Assembly (NCBI RefSeq): GCF_002906575.1
Contig: NZ_CP026309.1
Coordinates: 4,154,001 to 4,218,000 of the forward strand
Length of the DNA: 64,000 nucleotides
DNA from: Salinigranum rubrum
GTDB taxonomy: Archaea; Halobacteriota; Halobacteria; Halobacteriales; Haloferacaceae
Direction: 5' to 3'
Each line of letters starts with the position of its first letter. The first letter of the stretch is position 1. The position numbers and the translations under genes are program-made. Below the pieces are notes generated by a model. That model was given only the letters and a program-made list of their open reading frames with translations. It was not told the DNA's origin and made no database searches. Below, in pieces: positions 7,586 through 16,161 of the stretch.

Positions 7586-9240
7586 CCGACGACACACCCA
7601 CGGACGCGGACGCCGACGACACCCGAGTCGAGCCCGAGAGTCGACGTCACCTCCCCGACGGCGGGGCGGCCGCCGGCGCGGACGACGTGACGCTCGACCC
7701 GTGGGGCTCGTCGACCATCGCCGACTACCGGAAACTGTTCGAGGAGTTCGGCATCGAGGAGTTCGACGAACTCATCGAGAGTGTGCCGAATCCCCACTAT
7801 CTGATGCGCCGCGGCGTCATCTTCGGACACCGCGATTACGGTCCCGTGGCCGAGGCGCTCCGGAACGACGACCCCGCGGCGGTCCTCTCGGGCTTCATGC
7901 CGACCGGCGACCCCCACATCGGCCACAAACTGGTGTTCGACGAGATCATCTGGCACCAGCAGCAGGGCGCGGAGGCGTACGGCCTCATCGCCGACCTCGA
8001 AGCCCACGCCGCCCGCGGCCTCACCTGGGAGGAAATCGACGAACACGCCCGCGACTACCTCCTCTCGCTCCTGGCGCTCGGGTTCGACCCCGAAGAGGGG
8101 ACGCTCTACCGGCAGTCCGGCAACCGGGAGGTGCAGGACCTCGCCTTCGAACTCGGTTCCAAGGCTCGCTTCGCGGAGTTCGAGGGCATATACGGCTTCG
8201 ACAGTGAGACGTCTATCTCGCACATGCAGAGCGTCGTGACGCAGATGGCGGACATCCTCTACCCGCAGATGGACGAGCCGAAACCGACCGTCATCCCCGT
8301 GGGCCCGGACCAGGACCCCCACGTCCGACTCGCCCGTGACCTCGCGGCGCGGATGCGCTTCTTCAAGGTGACGGAGGCGTACTTCAGCCAGGAACTCGAC
8401 GACGCGGAACGGGCGCTCGTCGCGGAGGCGTACGAGGCGCTCGTCGAGGTGGCAGATGGCGACCAGGACGTCCGCTGCGTCCACGGTGCGCAGCACCTCG
8501 TCGACCCGAATTCGGTGGCGCTCGACGCCGACCGACCCACCGTGGAGGTCCCCGAACTGGACGACCCCGTCAGAGCCTCAGCGGTGAAGAAGCTCCAGAA
8601 CGCCGGGATGGAGCCGCTTCGTCCCCGAGTGCGCTTTCTCGACCGCAACGCCTCCCCCGACGCCTTCGAGGACCTCGTCGAGCGCATCGACGGCGAGAAA
8701 CGACGGTACGACGAACACGTCGACGCCTTCGACCTCTCCCCCGAAGACGCCGAGGAACTCGCCCGCGAGGTGGAAGTCGACAACGGCGGCTACGGCTTCC
8801 AGATGCCCTCCTCTCTCTACCACCGCTTCATGACCGGGCTGACGGGCGGGAAGATGTCCTCGTCGATTCCGGCGAGCCACATCTCGCTGCTCGACGACCC
8901 CGCCGAGGGCTACGAGAAGGTCAAGTCGGCGACCACGGGCGGGCGAGACACCGCCGAGGAGCAGCGCGAACTCGGCGGCGAGGCCGACAAGTGCCCGGTG
9001 TACGAACTGTACGCCTACCTGCTCTCGGGCGACGACGACGACTTCGCCAAGCGGGTCTACGACGAATGCGTCGGCGGCGAGCGCCTCTGTGGCGACTGCA
9101 AGGAGCAGGCCGCCCGGTTGATGCAGGACTTCCTGAGCGAGCACCAGGAGAAGCGCGCGGAGGTCGAGGGGATGCTAGAGGACCTCGACATGGAACTCGA
9201 ATCGCCCAGGCGGCGCGTCGCAGGCGAGGCCGACGACTGA
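7582..9240 (+). CDS. trpS: tryptophanyl-tRNA synthetase
   Basis: This enzyme charges tRNA-Trp with tryptophan in the cytosol. The 552-residue class I synthetase has the HIGH-type motif PTGDPHIGHK (about 106-115) and the KMSSS loop GGKMSSSIP (lysine about 424). An acidic, poorly conserved leader of about 40 residues precedes the body (from about DPWGSS), as is common in haloarchaea. The ATG overlaps the endA stop (ATGA). The coupling makes sense because haloarchaeal tRNA-Trp has an intron that EndA removes. Some haloarchaea carry two trpS genes; which one this is cannot be said from the window. Confidence 0.95.
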   Translation: MTDDTPTDADADDTRVEPESRRHLPDGGAAAGADDVTLDPWGSSTIADYRKLFEEFGIEEFDELIESVPNPHYLMRRGVIFGHRDYGPVAEALRNDDPAAVLSGFMPTGDPHIGHKLVFDEIIWHQQQGAEAYGLIADLEAHAARGLTWEEIDEHARDYLLSLLALGFDPEEGTLYRQSGNREVQDLAFELGSKARFAEFEGIYGFDSETSISHMQSVVTQMADILYPQMDEPKPTVIPVGPDQDPHVRLARDLAARMRFFKVTEAYFSQELDDAERALVAEAYEALVEVADGDQDVRCVHGAQHLVDPNSVALDADRPTVEVPELDDPVRASAVKKLQNAGMEPLRPRVRFLDRNASPDAFEDLVERIDGEKRRYDEHVDAFDLSPEDAEELAREVEVDNGGYGFQMPSSLYHRFMTGLTGGKMSSSIPASHISLLDDPAEGYEKVKSATTGGRDTAEEQRELGGEADKCPVYELYAYLLSGDDDDFAKRVYDECVGGERLCGDCKEQAARLMQDFLSEHQEKRAEVEGMLEDLDMELESPRRRVAGEADD

Positions 9241-9266
9241 CGCTCGCTCCCCTCACCGCTCACTCG

Positions 9267-10226
9267 TCACCCCTCGACGACCGTTCCGACCGCCTGCGCT
9301 TCGGCCCGTTCTAACACGTGTTCGGCGGCGGCCGCGTCGAGCACCGCGCTCCCGACGCTGTCGACGACGAGTATCTCCTCCTTCGACTCTCTGCCCGCAC
9401 GGCCCTCGAACACCTCCGAGAGCGGTATCAGCTCTTCGACCGAGAGGCGGCCCGCGATGTCGCCGGTCTCGACCACCTCTTCCGGCACGTCGGCGAACAC
9501 CCGGGCCGCCCGGTCGACCGTCGTCGCGTCGAGTTCGCACATCTCGGCGGAGTAGGCGCCGACGGCGACGACGAGGGTGCCGGGCGCGAGGTCCGCCCCC
9601 GAGAAGACGGGTTCGGTGGCCGTCGTCGCCGTCACGACCACGGTGGCGTCCTCGACCGCTTTCGAGGGAGTGTCGACCGCCTCGGCGTCGAGTCCCTCCG
9701 TCCGGAGGTCGGCCGCGCACTGGGTTCGGGAGTCGGGCGTCGGCGAGTAGACGCGGACGCGCTCGATTTCGGTCGCGGCCGCGATGGCGCGCGTCTGCCA
9801 GCGCGCCTGTGCGCCGGCGCCGACGACGGCGAGGTCGACAGCGCGTCCAGAAGCGAGTTCCCGCGCGGCGAGACCGCCGATACAGCCCGTCCGGGCGTTC
9901 GTGAGTCGACTGCCGTCCATCGTCGCGCGCGTCTCGCCCGTCGCCGCGTCGGTGACGTGGACCTGTGCGCGAACCGTGGGGAACCCGCGTTCGGGGTTCG
10001 ACGGGTGGACCGTCGCCACCTTCGTCGTGAACGTCGACGCGCCGTGAATCGCGGCGGGCATCACGAGGGCCGTTCCGGTCGTCTCGCCCTCGCTGATGGG
10101 AAAGTGCGGGCGCGGCGGGCGTTCGACCTCGCCGCGGCCCTGTTTCACGAACGCCTCCTCGACGACCGGGAGGAGGTCGGAAAGCGAGAGCACCTGTGTG
10201 AGGTCGCTGTCGGAGAGAACGCGCAT
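9267..10226 (-). CDS. ornithine cyclodeaminase / mu-crystallin family protein
   Basis: The 319-residue NAD(P)-binding enzyme has the family start (SLSDLLPVVEEAFVKQGRGEVERPPRP), the substrate loop MPAAI, and a Rossmann domain with VVGAGAQARWQTRAI (about 137-151). Family members deaminate ornithine to proline, act as alanine dehydrogenase, or reduce cyclic imines such as pyrroline-2-carboxylate. The substrate is not decided by sequence. It is divergent from the FAD oxidoreductase with 106 bases between the starts, which suggests a shared amino-acid or imine pathway (inference). The 3' end converges on trpS with 26 bases between. Confidence 0.85.
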   Translation of the reverse strand: MRVLSDSDLTQVLSLSDLLPVVEEAFVKQGRGEVERPPRPHFPISEGETTGTALVMPAAIHGASTFTTKVATVHPSNPERGFPTVRAQVHVTDAATGETRATMDGSRLTNARTGCIGGLAARELASGRAVDLAVVGAGAQARWQTRAIAAATEIERVRVYSPTPDSRTQCAADLRTEGLDAEAVDTPSKAVEDATVVVTATTATEPVFSGADLAPGTLVVAVGAYSAEMCELDATTVDRAARVFADVPEEVVETGDIAGRLSVEELIPLSEVFEGRAGRESKEEILVVDSVGSAVLDAAAAEHVLERAEAQAVGTVVEG

Positions 10227-10332
10227 ACCTCGTGGTCTCGCGGGCGGATGGTGAACGTTTCTCCCGCCGCCTCGTCTTCACCCCGGCCGCGGGGCACACA
10301 ATCTTCATACCCTCCGCCCGTCGATACGGCCC

Positions 10333-11496
10333 GTGCACGTCGTCGTCTGCGGCGGTGGGGTCATCGGCCTCGCCGCCGCCTACTATCTGGCCCGTCGCGG
10401 TGTGGAGGTGACCGTCTGCGAAGCGGGGTCGCTCGGCAGCGGCAACACCGACCGCTCCGCCGGCGGCATCCGCGCGCAGTTCTCCACGCCCGTGAACGTC
10501 GAACTTTCTCTCGTCTCGATGGAGGTGTGGGACGCCTTCGAGGAGCGCTTCGGCGTCGACATCGCCCACCGTCGGTCGGGCTATCTCTTCCTCGCCCGCT
10601 CCGAGGAAACCGCCGAGGGGTTCCGCGAGCAGGTCGCGATGCAGAACGACCGCGGCGTCCCGAGCGAGTACCTCTCGCCCGCGGAGGCACGCGAGCACTG
10701 TCCCGAACTACGAGCGGAGGAGTTCGTCGGGGCGACGTACTCCCCCACGGACGGCTTCGCCGACCCACACCTCGCGCTACAGGGCTTCTCACAGGCCGCC
10801 AGCGACGCGGGTGCCGACGTCCGGACGAAGACGCCCGTGACCGGCGTCGACGTCGAGGAGACGGGCGACGCCGTGACGGCTACCGTCACCGTCGAGACGC
10901 CCGACGAGTCCCTCGACGCCGACGTGTTCGTCAACGCCGCCGGCGCGTGGGCGCGGCGGGTCGGGTCGCTCGCGGGCGTCGACCTGCCTATCGCCCCGCG
11001 ACGCCGCCAGGTCGCCGTCGCCGCGCCCGAAACGCCGGTTCCCGAATCGGTCCCCCTCACCATCGACCTCGACACGGGGTCGTACTTCCGCCCCGAGCGG
11101 GAGGGACAGGCGCTCGTCGGCGGCCACTTCTCGGCAGAGGACCCCGACGTCGACCCCGACGGCTACGACACGGGGATGGACCTCGACTGGGCGGTCGAGG
11201 CGGTCGAACGTGCCGCGGAGACGGCGCGGTACTTCGGTCCCGAGACCGGTATCGTCCGCGGGTGGGCCGGCCTGTACGCCGTCACGCCCGACCACCATCC
11301 CATCGTGGAAGTCTCACGCCCCGGCGTCGTCACGGCCGGCGGGTTCTCCGGCCACGGCTTCCAGCACTCGCCCGCGACGGGGCAACTGGTGTCCGAACTC
11401 TGCGTCGACGGCGCGGCGTCGCTCCTCGACGTCTCCCCGCTCTCGCGTGCGCGGTTCGACCGCGGCGAAGGCGAAGAGGAGCGCAACGTCGCCTGA
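10333..11496 (+). CDS. FAD-dependent amine/amino-acid oxidoreductase (DAO family)
   Basis: The 387-residue protein belongs to the D-amino-acid oxidase/sarcosine oxidase fold. The FAD-binding GGGVIGLAAAYYLARRG lies at residues 6-22. SLGSGNTDRSAGGIR follows, the usual second flavin contact. Near the C-terminus come GWAGLYAVTPDHHPIVE and GGFSGHGFQHSPATG, the family's closing motifs. It resembles sarcosine oxidase beta subunit and proline/hydroxyproline oxidases. The GTG start directly opens the flavin motif. Together with the divergent cyclodeaminase homologue it may oxidise an amino acid to an imine that the other enzyme reduces (inference). Confidence 0.85.
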   Translation: MHVVVCGGGVIGLAAAYYLARRGVEVTVCEAGSLGSGNTDRSAGGIRAQFSTPVNVELSLVSMEVWDAFEERFGVDIAHRRSGYLFLARSEETAEGFREQVAMQNDRGVPSEYLSPAEAREHCPELRAEEFVGATYSPTDGFADPHLALQGFSQAASDAGADVRTKTPVTGVDVEETGDAVTATVTVETPDESLDADVFVNAAGAWARRVGSLAGVDLPIAPRRRQVAVAAPETPVPESVPLTIDLDTGSYFRPEREGQALVGGHFSAEDPDVDPDGYDTGMDLDWAVEAVERAAETARYFGPETGIVRGWAGLYAVTPDHHPIVEVSRPGVVTAGGFSGHGFQHSPATGQLVSELCVDGAASLLDVSPLSRARFDRGEGEEERNVA

Positions 11497-11558
11497 TTCT
11501 TCGCGTCCAGTCGCGTTCGCTCGTGAACACGTCCGCCTCCGATCGCGCGGACGCACGG

Positions 11559-11565
11559 ATTTATG
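11559..11565 (+). promoter_or_regulatory. TATA-like box of the alcohol dehydrogenase gene
   Basis: The heptamer atttatg lies 28-34 bases before the ATG at 11593, in an AT-rich patch. A short leader or leaderless transcript would fit. Confidence 0.4.
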
Positions 11566-11592
11566 CTGATCGATTGTTAACATAACCAGGCT

Positions 11593-12654
11593 ATGCGTGC
11601 AGCAGTACTCGACGCGTACGGCGAACCGCTCGACATCAGAGACGTCGACGCTCCCTCGGCAGACGGCGCAAGCGCGGTGGTGGCGGTCGAAGCCTGTGGC
11701 ATCTGCCGGAGCGACTGGCACGGCTGGCAGGGCGACTGGGAGTGGCTGGGGCTCAAACCCGAGGCGGGACAGATTCTCGGACACGAACCCGCGGGACGGG
11801 TCCTCTCTGTCGGCGACGACGTCGAGACCATCAGCGAGGGCGACCACGTCGCCATCCCGTTCAACCTCGGCGACGGAAGCTGTCACCAGTGCCGGAACGG
11901 ACACGGCAACACCTGCGAGAGCGTCATGCCGCTCGGTTTCGTCGAGCCGGCACAGGGCGCGTTCGCCGAGGAGGTCCGGGTTCCCGCCGCGGACTACAAC
12001 CTCGTCCACCTCCCGGACGGCGTCTCGTCCACCGACATGGCCGGGCTGGGCTGTCGGTTCATGACCTCGTTTCACGCGCTCGCCCATCGGGCTTCCGTCG
12101 ATGCGGGCGACTGGGTCGTCGTCCACGGCTGCGGCGGCGTCGGTCTCTCGGCCGTTCACATCGCCGACGCCCTAGGTGGGAACGTCGTCGCGGTCGACCT
12201 CCAAGAGGAGAAACTGGCGAAGGCGCGTGACCTCGGCGCGTTCGAGACGGTCAACGCGAGCGAGGTCGAGGACGTCCCACGGGAGGTCATGGGTATCACC
12301 GACGGCGGGGCCGACGTCTCCGTCGACGCGCTCGGCATCGCCCAGACCTGCACCAACTCCGTGATGAGCCTCGGCACGCGCGGCCAACACGTCCAGATCG
12401 GCCTCACGACGCAGGACGAACAGGGCGCGGTCTCGCTGCCGACCGACCTCATGGTGATGCGGGAGATCGAGTTCATCGGCTCGCTCGGCATGCCGCCGAC
12501 GCGGTACGACGAGATATTCGAGATGGTCGCCACTGGTAAGCTCGACCCGAGCGGCGTCATCTCCGAGACGGTGTCGCTCGACGACGTCTCGGATAAGCTC
12601 GCCGCCATGACCGACTTCGAAACCGTGGGCATTCCGGTCATCGACCGGTTCTGA
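11593..12654 (+). CDS. zinc-dependent alcohol dehydrogenase (MDR family)
   Basis: The 353-residue medium-chain dehydrogenase has catalytic zinc ligands in CGICRSDWHGW (Cys about 36) and GHEPAGRV (His-Glu about 62-63). The structural-zinc lobe shows three of the usual four cysteines (CHQCRNGHGNTC). The NAD(P) Rossmann motif is HGCGGVGLSAV (about 176-186), followed by VDLQEEKL; the acid at the end of beta-2 favours NAD(H). The substrate is not identifiable. It is a single gene with its own promoter; the next gene starts 90 bases later. Confidence 0.9.
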   Translation: MRAAVLDAYGEPLDIRDVDAPSADGASAVVAVEACGICRSDWHGWQGDWEWLGLKPEAGQILGHEPAGRVLSVGDDVETISEGDHVAIPFNLGDGSCHQCRNGHGNTCESVMPLGFVEPAQGAFAEEVRVPAADYNLVHLPDGVSSTDMAGLGCRFMTSFHALAHRASVDAGDWVVVHGCGGVGLSAVHIADALGGNVVAVDLQEEKLAKARDLGAFETVNASEVEDVPREVMGITDGGADVSVDALGIAQTCTNSVMSLGTRGQHVQIGLTTQDEQGAVSLPTDLMVMREIEFIGSLGMPPTRYDEIFEMVATGKLDPSGVISETVSLDDVSDKLAAMTDFETVGIPVIDRF

Positions 12655-12744
12655 CTCCCTTCTCTCCGCTTTCGGCTCCCTTCTCGGCTTCCGGGAACGA
12701 CCGTCCGAAGCTATGGCGTCAGCCCGTCGACTCCCCGGTGGACC

Positions 12745-13158
12745 ATGACGCTGAAAGACGTCGCCATCAGAGGGGTCGAGACCGCAGGACCGGACGCCAG
12801 CGTTCCGATGCTGGCGAACACGATGGACGAGAAGGGGGTCGGAAGCGTCGTCATCACCGAGGAGAACCGGGTCGTGGGAATCGTCACCGACCGCGACGTG
12901 GCGCTGACGCTGGCTCGTGAAGCCGACCCGACGACGCTCACCGCCGCGGACGTGATGGCGTCCGAGCCGCTGACGATGCCGCACGACGCCGGCCTCCTCG
13001 AACTCGTGGAGCGGATGGACGTCGAGAGCGTCCGCCGCGTGCCCATCGTCGACGACAACGGCGTCATCGTCGGCATCGTCACCCTCGACGACCTCGTCCG
13101 CCTCCTCTCCGTCGAACTGGAACACCTCGCCTCCATCGTCGAGGCCGAATCACCCTGA
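12745..13158 (+). CDS. tandem CBS-domain protein
   Basis: The 137-residue cytosolic protein consists of two CBS domains (about 10-62 and 70-128), each ending with the family pattern VGIVTDRDV or VGIVTLDDL. Such stand-alone pairs bind adenosine nucleotides and regulate partner proteins. No partner is evident; the next gene is aspartate kinase, 194 bases on and with its own promoter. It resembles IMP-dehydrogenase-type CBS pairs, but no enzyme domain is present. Confidence 0.85.
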   Translation: MTLKDVAIRGVETAGPDASVPMLANTMDEKGVGSVVITEENRVVGIVTDRDVALTLAREADPTTLTAADVMASEPLTMPHDAGLLELVERMDVESVRRVPIVDDNGVIVGIVTLDDLVRLLSVELEHLASIVEAESP

Positions 13159-13267
13159 GACGGGCTGCTGTCCGTCCGTCTCTCGCACCGGTATCGACCG
13201 TCACGGGGTGCCTCCGCGCCGACGCAGTACGCCCCGGTCAGCACGGCAGCCACCGATTTGGACACAG

Positions 13268-13272
13268 TTATA
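13268..13272 (+). promoter_or_regulatory. TATA-like box upstream of lysC
   Basis: The sequence ttata lies 25-29 bases before the ATG at 13297 and about 80 bases before the lysC GTG. The transcript probably starts at or near 13297 and so contains the short open frame. Confidence 0.5.
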
Positions 13273-13296
13273 CCGGCCCCTGTGTTAGTCGCCGGC

Positions 13297-13362
13297 ATGT
13301 CTGAGAAGCCTGTTTCCAACGGCGCGATGCAGCGAGCGACGGAGGCCCGACCGTGCGCGTAG
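13297..13362 (+). CDS. short upstream ORF overlapping the lysC start (possible leader peptide)
   Basis: It encodes 21 residues beginning MSEKPVSNGAMQ and ending at a TAG inside lysC, so it overlaps the first ten bases of aspartate kinase in another frame. The ATG sits at leaderless distance from a TATA box. It could be a regulatory uORF. Alternatively it is the true N-terminus of LysC separated by a missing base, since such errors occur elsewhere in the window. The peptide shows no run of Lys, Thr or Met codons, so classical attenuation is not suggested. Confidence 0.4.
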   Translation: MSEKPVSNGAMQRATEARPCA

Positions 13363-14537
13363 TCGCGAAGTTCGGGGGGACCTCCCTCGGGAGCGGTGAC
13401 CGTATCAACCGGGCCGCGGACTCCATCGCGGGGGCCGTCGAGCAGGGTCACGAGATCGCCGTCGTGGCGAGCGCCATGGGGTCGACGACGGACGACCTCC
13501 TCGACGAGATCAAGTTCGACGCCGACGACCGCGACAAGGCGGAGATCGTCTCGATGGGCGAGCGCACCTCCGTGCGGATGCTGAAGGCCGCGCTCTCTTC
13601 CCGAGGTGTGAAGGCGAAGTTCCTCGAACCCGGCAGCGACGACTGGCCCGTCGTCACCGACGAGTACGGCGAGGTCGACGTCGAGGAGACGACGAAGCGC
13701 GCGGGGAAACTCGCCGCCGAACTCGACGACGTCGTGCCGGTCATCACGGGCTTCCTCGCACAGACGCTCGACGGCACCGTCACCACCCTGGGGCGGGGTG
13801 GCTCCGACACGACCGCCGTGATGATGGGCAAGTACATGGACGCCGACGAGGTCGTCATCGTCACCGACGTCGAGGGCGTCATGACGGGCGACCCCCACGT
13901 CGTCGAGGGGGCGAGAAACGTCGGGCGCATCACCGTCGACGAACTCCGGAACCTCTCGTTCCGCGGGGCCGAAGTCGTCGCGCCCTCGGCGCTGTCGTAC
14001 AAGGACGCCGGCCTCAACGTCCGCGTCGTCCACTACCAGCACGGCGACCTGCTGACGGGAGGCACGCTCATCGAGGGCGAGTTCCAGAACCTCATCGACA
14101 TGGAGGACGGCCCGCTGGCGTGCATCACCATCGCCGGGCGCGCCATCCGGAACCGTCCCGGTATCCTCGCCGAACTCGCCCAGGCGCTCCGCGAGGCCGA
14201 GGTCAACATCGACTCCGTCGCCAGCGGGATGGACTCCATCACCTTCTACGTGAGAGAGGACGACGCCGAACTCGCCGAGACGGTCCTCCACGAGCGGGTC
14301 GTCTCCGACGAGACGCTCTCCTCGGTCACGGTTGATGACGACATCGCCGTCATCCGCGTCACGGGCGGCGAACTCCCCAATCGCCCGGGCATCATCCTCG
14401 ACATCGTCCAGCCCATCTCCGACGGCGGCATCAACATCCACGACCTCATCACCTCTGCCACCTCCGTCGCCATCTTCGTCGCCTGGGGCGACCGCGAGGA
14501 CACGCTCCGCATCATCCAAGAAGAGTTCCAGGGCTGA
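13353..14537 (+). CDS. lysC: aspartate kinase
   Basis: It phosphorylates aspartate, the first step to threonine, methionine and lysine. The 394-residue product has the amino-acid-kinase motif VAKFGGTSLGSG (residues 3-14), a later nucleotide-binding stretch TLGRGGSDTTAV, and two C-terminal ACT domains (about 263-330 and 340-394) that should give feedback control. The GTG start gives an N-terminus that begins directly with the first beta strand, as in homologues. Whether the upstream short frame is part of the protein is open. Confidence 0.92.
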   Translation: MRVVAKFGGTSLGSGDRINRAADSIAGAVEQGHEIAVVASAMGSTTDDLLDEIKFDADDRDKAEIVSMGERTSVRMLKAALSSRGVKAKFLEPGSDDWPVVTDEYGEVDVEETTKRAGKLAAELDDVVPVITGFLAQTLDGTVTTLGRGGSDTTAVMMGKYMDADEVVIVTDVEGVMTGDPHVVEGARNVGRITVDELRNLSFRGAEVVAPSALSYKDAGLNVRVVHYQHGDLLTGGTLIEGEFQNLIDMEDGPLACITIAGRAIRNRPGILAELAQALREAEVNIDSVASGMDSITFYVREDDAELAETVLHERVVSDETLSSVTVDDDIAVIRVTGGELPNRPGIILDIVQPISDGGINIHDLITSATSVAIFVAWGDREDTLRIIQEEFQG

Positions 14538-14583
14538 GTCCGTCGGTCGCGTTTCCCCCGTTTCGACTCGGGCGGCCGTCCCG

Positions 14584-15242
14584 TTACCGACCCTCGTACA
14601 GCCGCTGTCCCAGTCGTGCGGGAAGCCCCGCCTCGTCGATGGCCGCCGCGACCCGGTCGATGTCGTACGACACCCGGTGTTCGGTGACTTCTCTCTCGTC
14701 CAGGTCGACGATAGCGTAGGCCGCGTCGGGGTCGCCGTCGCGCGGTTGCCCGACGCTCCCGGGGTTGACGAGCATCCCCTCCGAGAAGACGGCGTGGTGC
14801 TGGACGTGCGTGTGTCCCATCACGAGCAGTTCCTCGCCGTCGAGCATCCCCGGCGCGAAGTCGGCCGGGTAGGTGTAGCGGTCGGGGTCGTCGGGGTGAC
14901 CGTGGACGACTTTGACGCGGCCGTCGAGGAGCGTCCGCTCGTCGGGTAGCCCCCGAGCCACGCGAGGGCGTCCTCGTCGAGGTGGTCGCGGGCGTATTCG
15001 ACGCCCGCCTGCGCCATGCTGTTGAACGCGAAGCCGGTGTCAGAAGCGACCGCGCGGTCGTGGTTCCCCCTCACCGTCGGGACCGCTCGGTCGCGAATCG
15101 TGGCGACGCACTCGGCGGGCCAGGGGTTGTAGCCGACGACGTCGCCGGCACAGACGAGGTGGTCGACGGGGGGCATCTGATCCAAGACGGCGTCCAGTGC
15201 GACCCGATTCCCGTGGATATCCGAGATGAGTCCGAGGCGCAT
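14584..15242 (-). CDS. YfcE/MJ0936-type metallophosphoesterase (one-base frameshift)
   Basis: This small calcineurin-like phosphodiesterase would be 219 residues if repaired. The first part has the metal motifs ISDIHGN, AGDVVGY and GNHDRAV. The second, in another frame, supplies VHGHPD, MGHTHVQHH and NPGSVGQPRDGD. The frame is lost at the five-C run 14950-14954 (plus strand); a sixth base gives DALAWLGGLPDERTLL with no gap. All metal ligands are present across the two halves. The family hydrolyses phosphodiesters such as bis-p-nitrophenyl phosphate in vitro; the natural substrate is unknown. Confidence 0.85.
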
Positions 15243-15318
15243 GTACGGGGGGAGACGCGCCGGCCGTTTATACTGTCGGCCGACTGGTCGTCCGGTCCGT
15301 CGTGACGGTGTCTCGGTC

Positions 15319-15340
15319 GTCGCCGCCCGGGGGCGGCGAC
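15319..15340. terminator. perfect 9-bp hairpin downstream of purO
   Basis: The arms gtcgccgcc and ggcggcgac (15319-15327, 15332-15340) enclose a four-base loop. The hairpin is 29 bases beyond the purO stop and about 75 bases before the next gene on the same strand. It may slow or end transcription or protect the purO 3' end. No T-run follows, so a terminator role is only possible. Confidence 0.4.
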
Positions 15341-15368
15341 AGCCGGGACCGACTCACGACGGGCCGTA

Positions 15369-15947
15369 TCACTCCTCGCCGTTCTCGATGGCCGTCTCGA
15401 CCCCGTCTTCGGTCACCCGGGCGGCCGCCGCGCAGACCGGGTGTTCGAAGTCGAGGTCGTACGCCTCCCGGGCGGCGGCGTCGGCGGTCGTCGACCCGAA
15501 CTCGAACGCCCGCGGCGAGTCCTCCTCGTACGTCGCGACGAGCGTCGGCTCGTCGACTTCCTCGACCAAGAGCGCGTCGCGTCGGACGGTGCCGACGAAC
15601 GCGGTCTCGGCGGTGACGACGCCGGCGACCCGGGGCGTGTCGTAGTCGTCCTTCTCGAAGTCGAGCGCCAAGAGTGCGAGCGCGAGCGCGTCGCGCGCCG
15701 GATACCCCATGTCGACCTTCTCGGCGACCGGGTCGACGTGCGAGCCGTTGCCGAGGACGACGCCGTCTCCCGCGGGACGGAGACAGTTGTACGAGACGTA
15801 CGGGTTGTCCGTCTCCTCGGCCGCGTCGGTGGGACCGACCGTGAGCGTCCCCGCTCTGTCGACGATGCGGCGGTTCGGGAACGACCGCGACGAGACGCGA
15901 TACGCTCCGAGTCCGGGCCCGACGACGACGAACCTCCCGATGTACAT
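15369..15947 (-). CDS. purO: archaeal IMP cyclohydrolase PurO
   Basis: PurO closes the purine ring of FAICAR to give IMP, replacing the bacterial PurH domain in many archaea. The 192-residue protein starts [11 protein letters not shown], the family N-terminus, and continues with [12 protein letters not shown] and DNPYVSYNC, all typical of PurO. The frame is open for 45 codons further upstream, but that stretch lacks family similarity and would leave little room for a promoter. The gene stands next to tRNA-Gln on the opposite strand. Confidence 0.9.
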   Translation of the reverse strand: MYIGRFVVVGPGLGAYRVSSRSFPNRRIVDRAGTLTVGPTDAAEETDNPYVSYNCLRPAGDGVVLGNGSHVDPVAEKVDMGYPARDALALALLALDFEKDDYDTPRVAGVVTAETAFVGTVRRDALLVEEVDEPTLVATYEEDSPRAFEFGSTTADAAAREAYDLDFEHPVCAAAARVTEDGVETAIENGEE

Positions 15948-16088
15948 GCACGACAGTGGCCATCTCGGGGTGAAGTAGGTGACGATGTATGCACGTTCTC
16001 CTGTTCTCTCTCCCGCTCCGTGTGAGCGGATTCCACCCCCGAAATGAAGCGACAGCGTTTTGTTTCGCTGTCTCGTCGTCACGAGTGC

Positions 16089-16161
16089 AGTCCCATGGGG
16101 TAGTGGCCAATCCTGTTGCCTTCTGGGGGCAACGACCCAGGTTCGAATCCTGGTGGGACTA
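16089..16161 (+). tRNA. tRNA-Gln (anticodon CTG)
   Basis: The 73-base cloverleaf has acceptor arms AGTCCCA/TGGGACT, a D arm with GGG pairing to TCC, a T arm CCAGG-TTCGAAT-CCTGG and discriminator A. The anticodon stem TTGCC/GGCAA encloses the loop TTCTGGG, which puts CTG at positions 34-36. It decodes CAG, the main glutamine codon in GC-rich haloarchaea. No intron is seen and CCA is not encoded. Confidence 0.9.
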
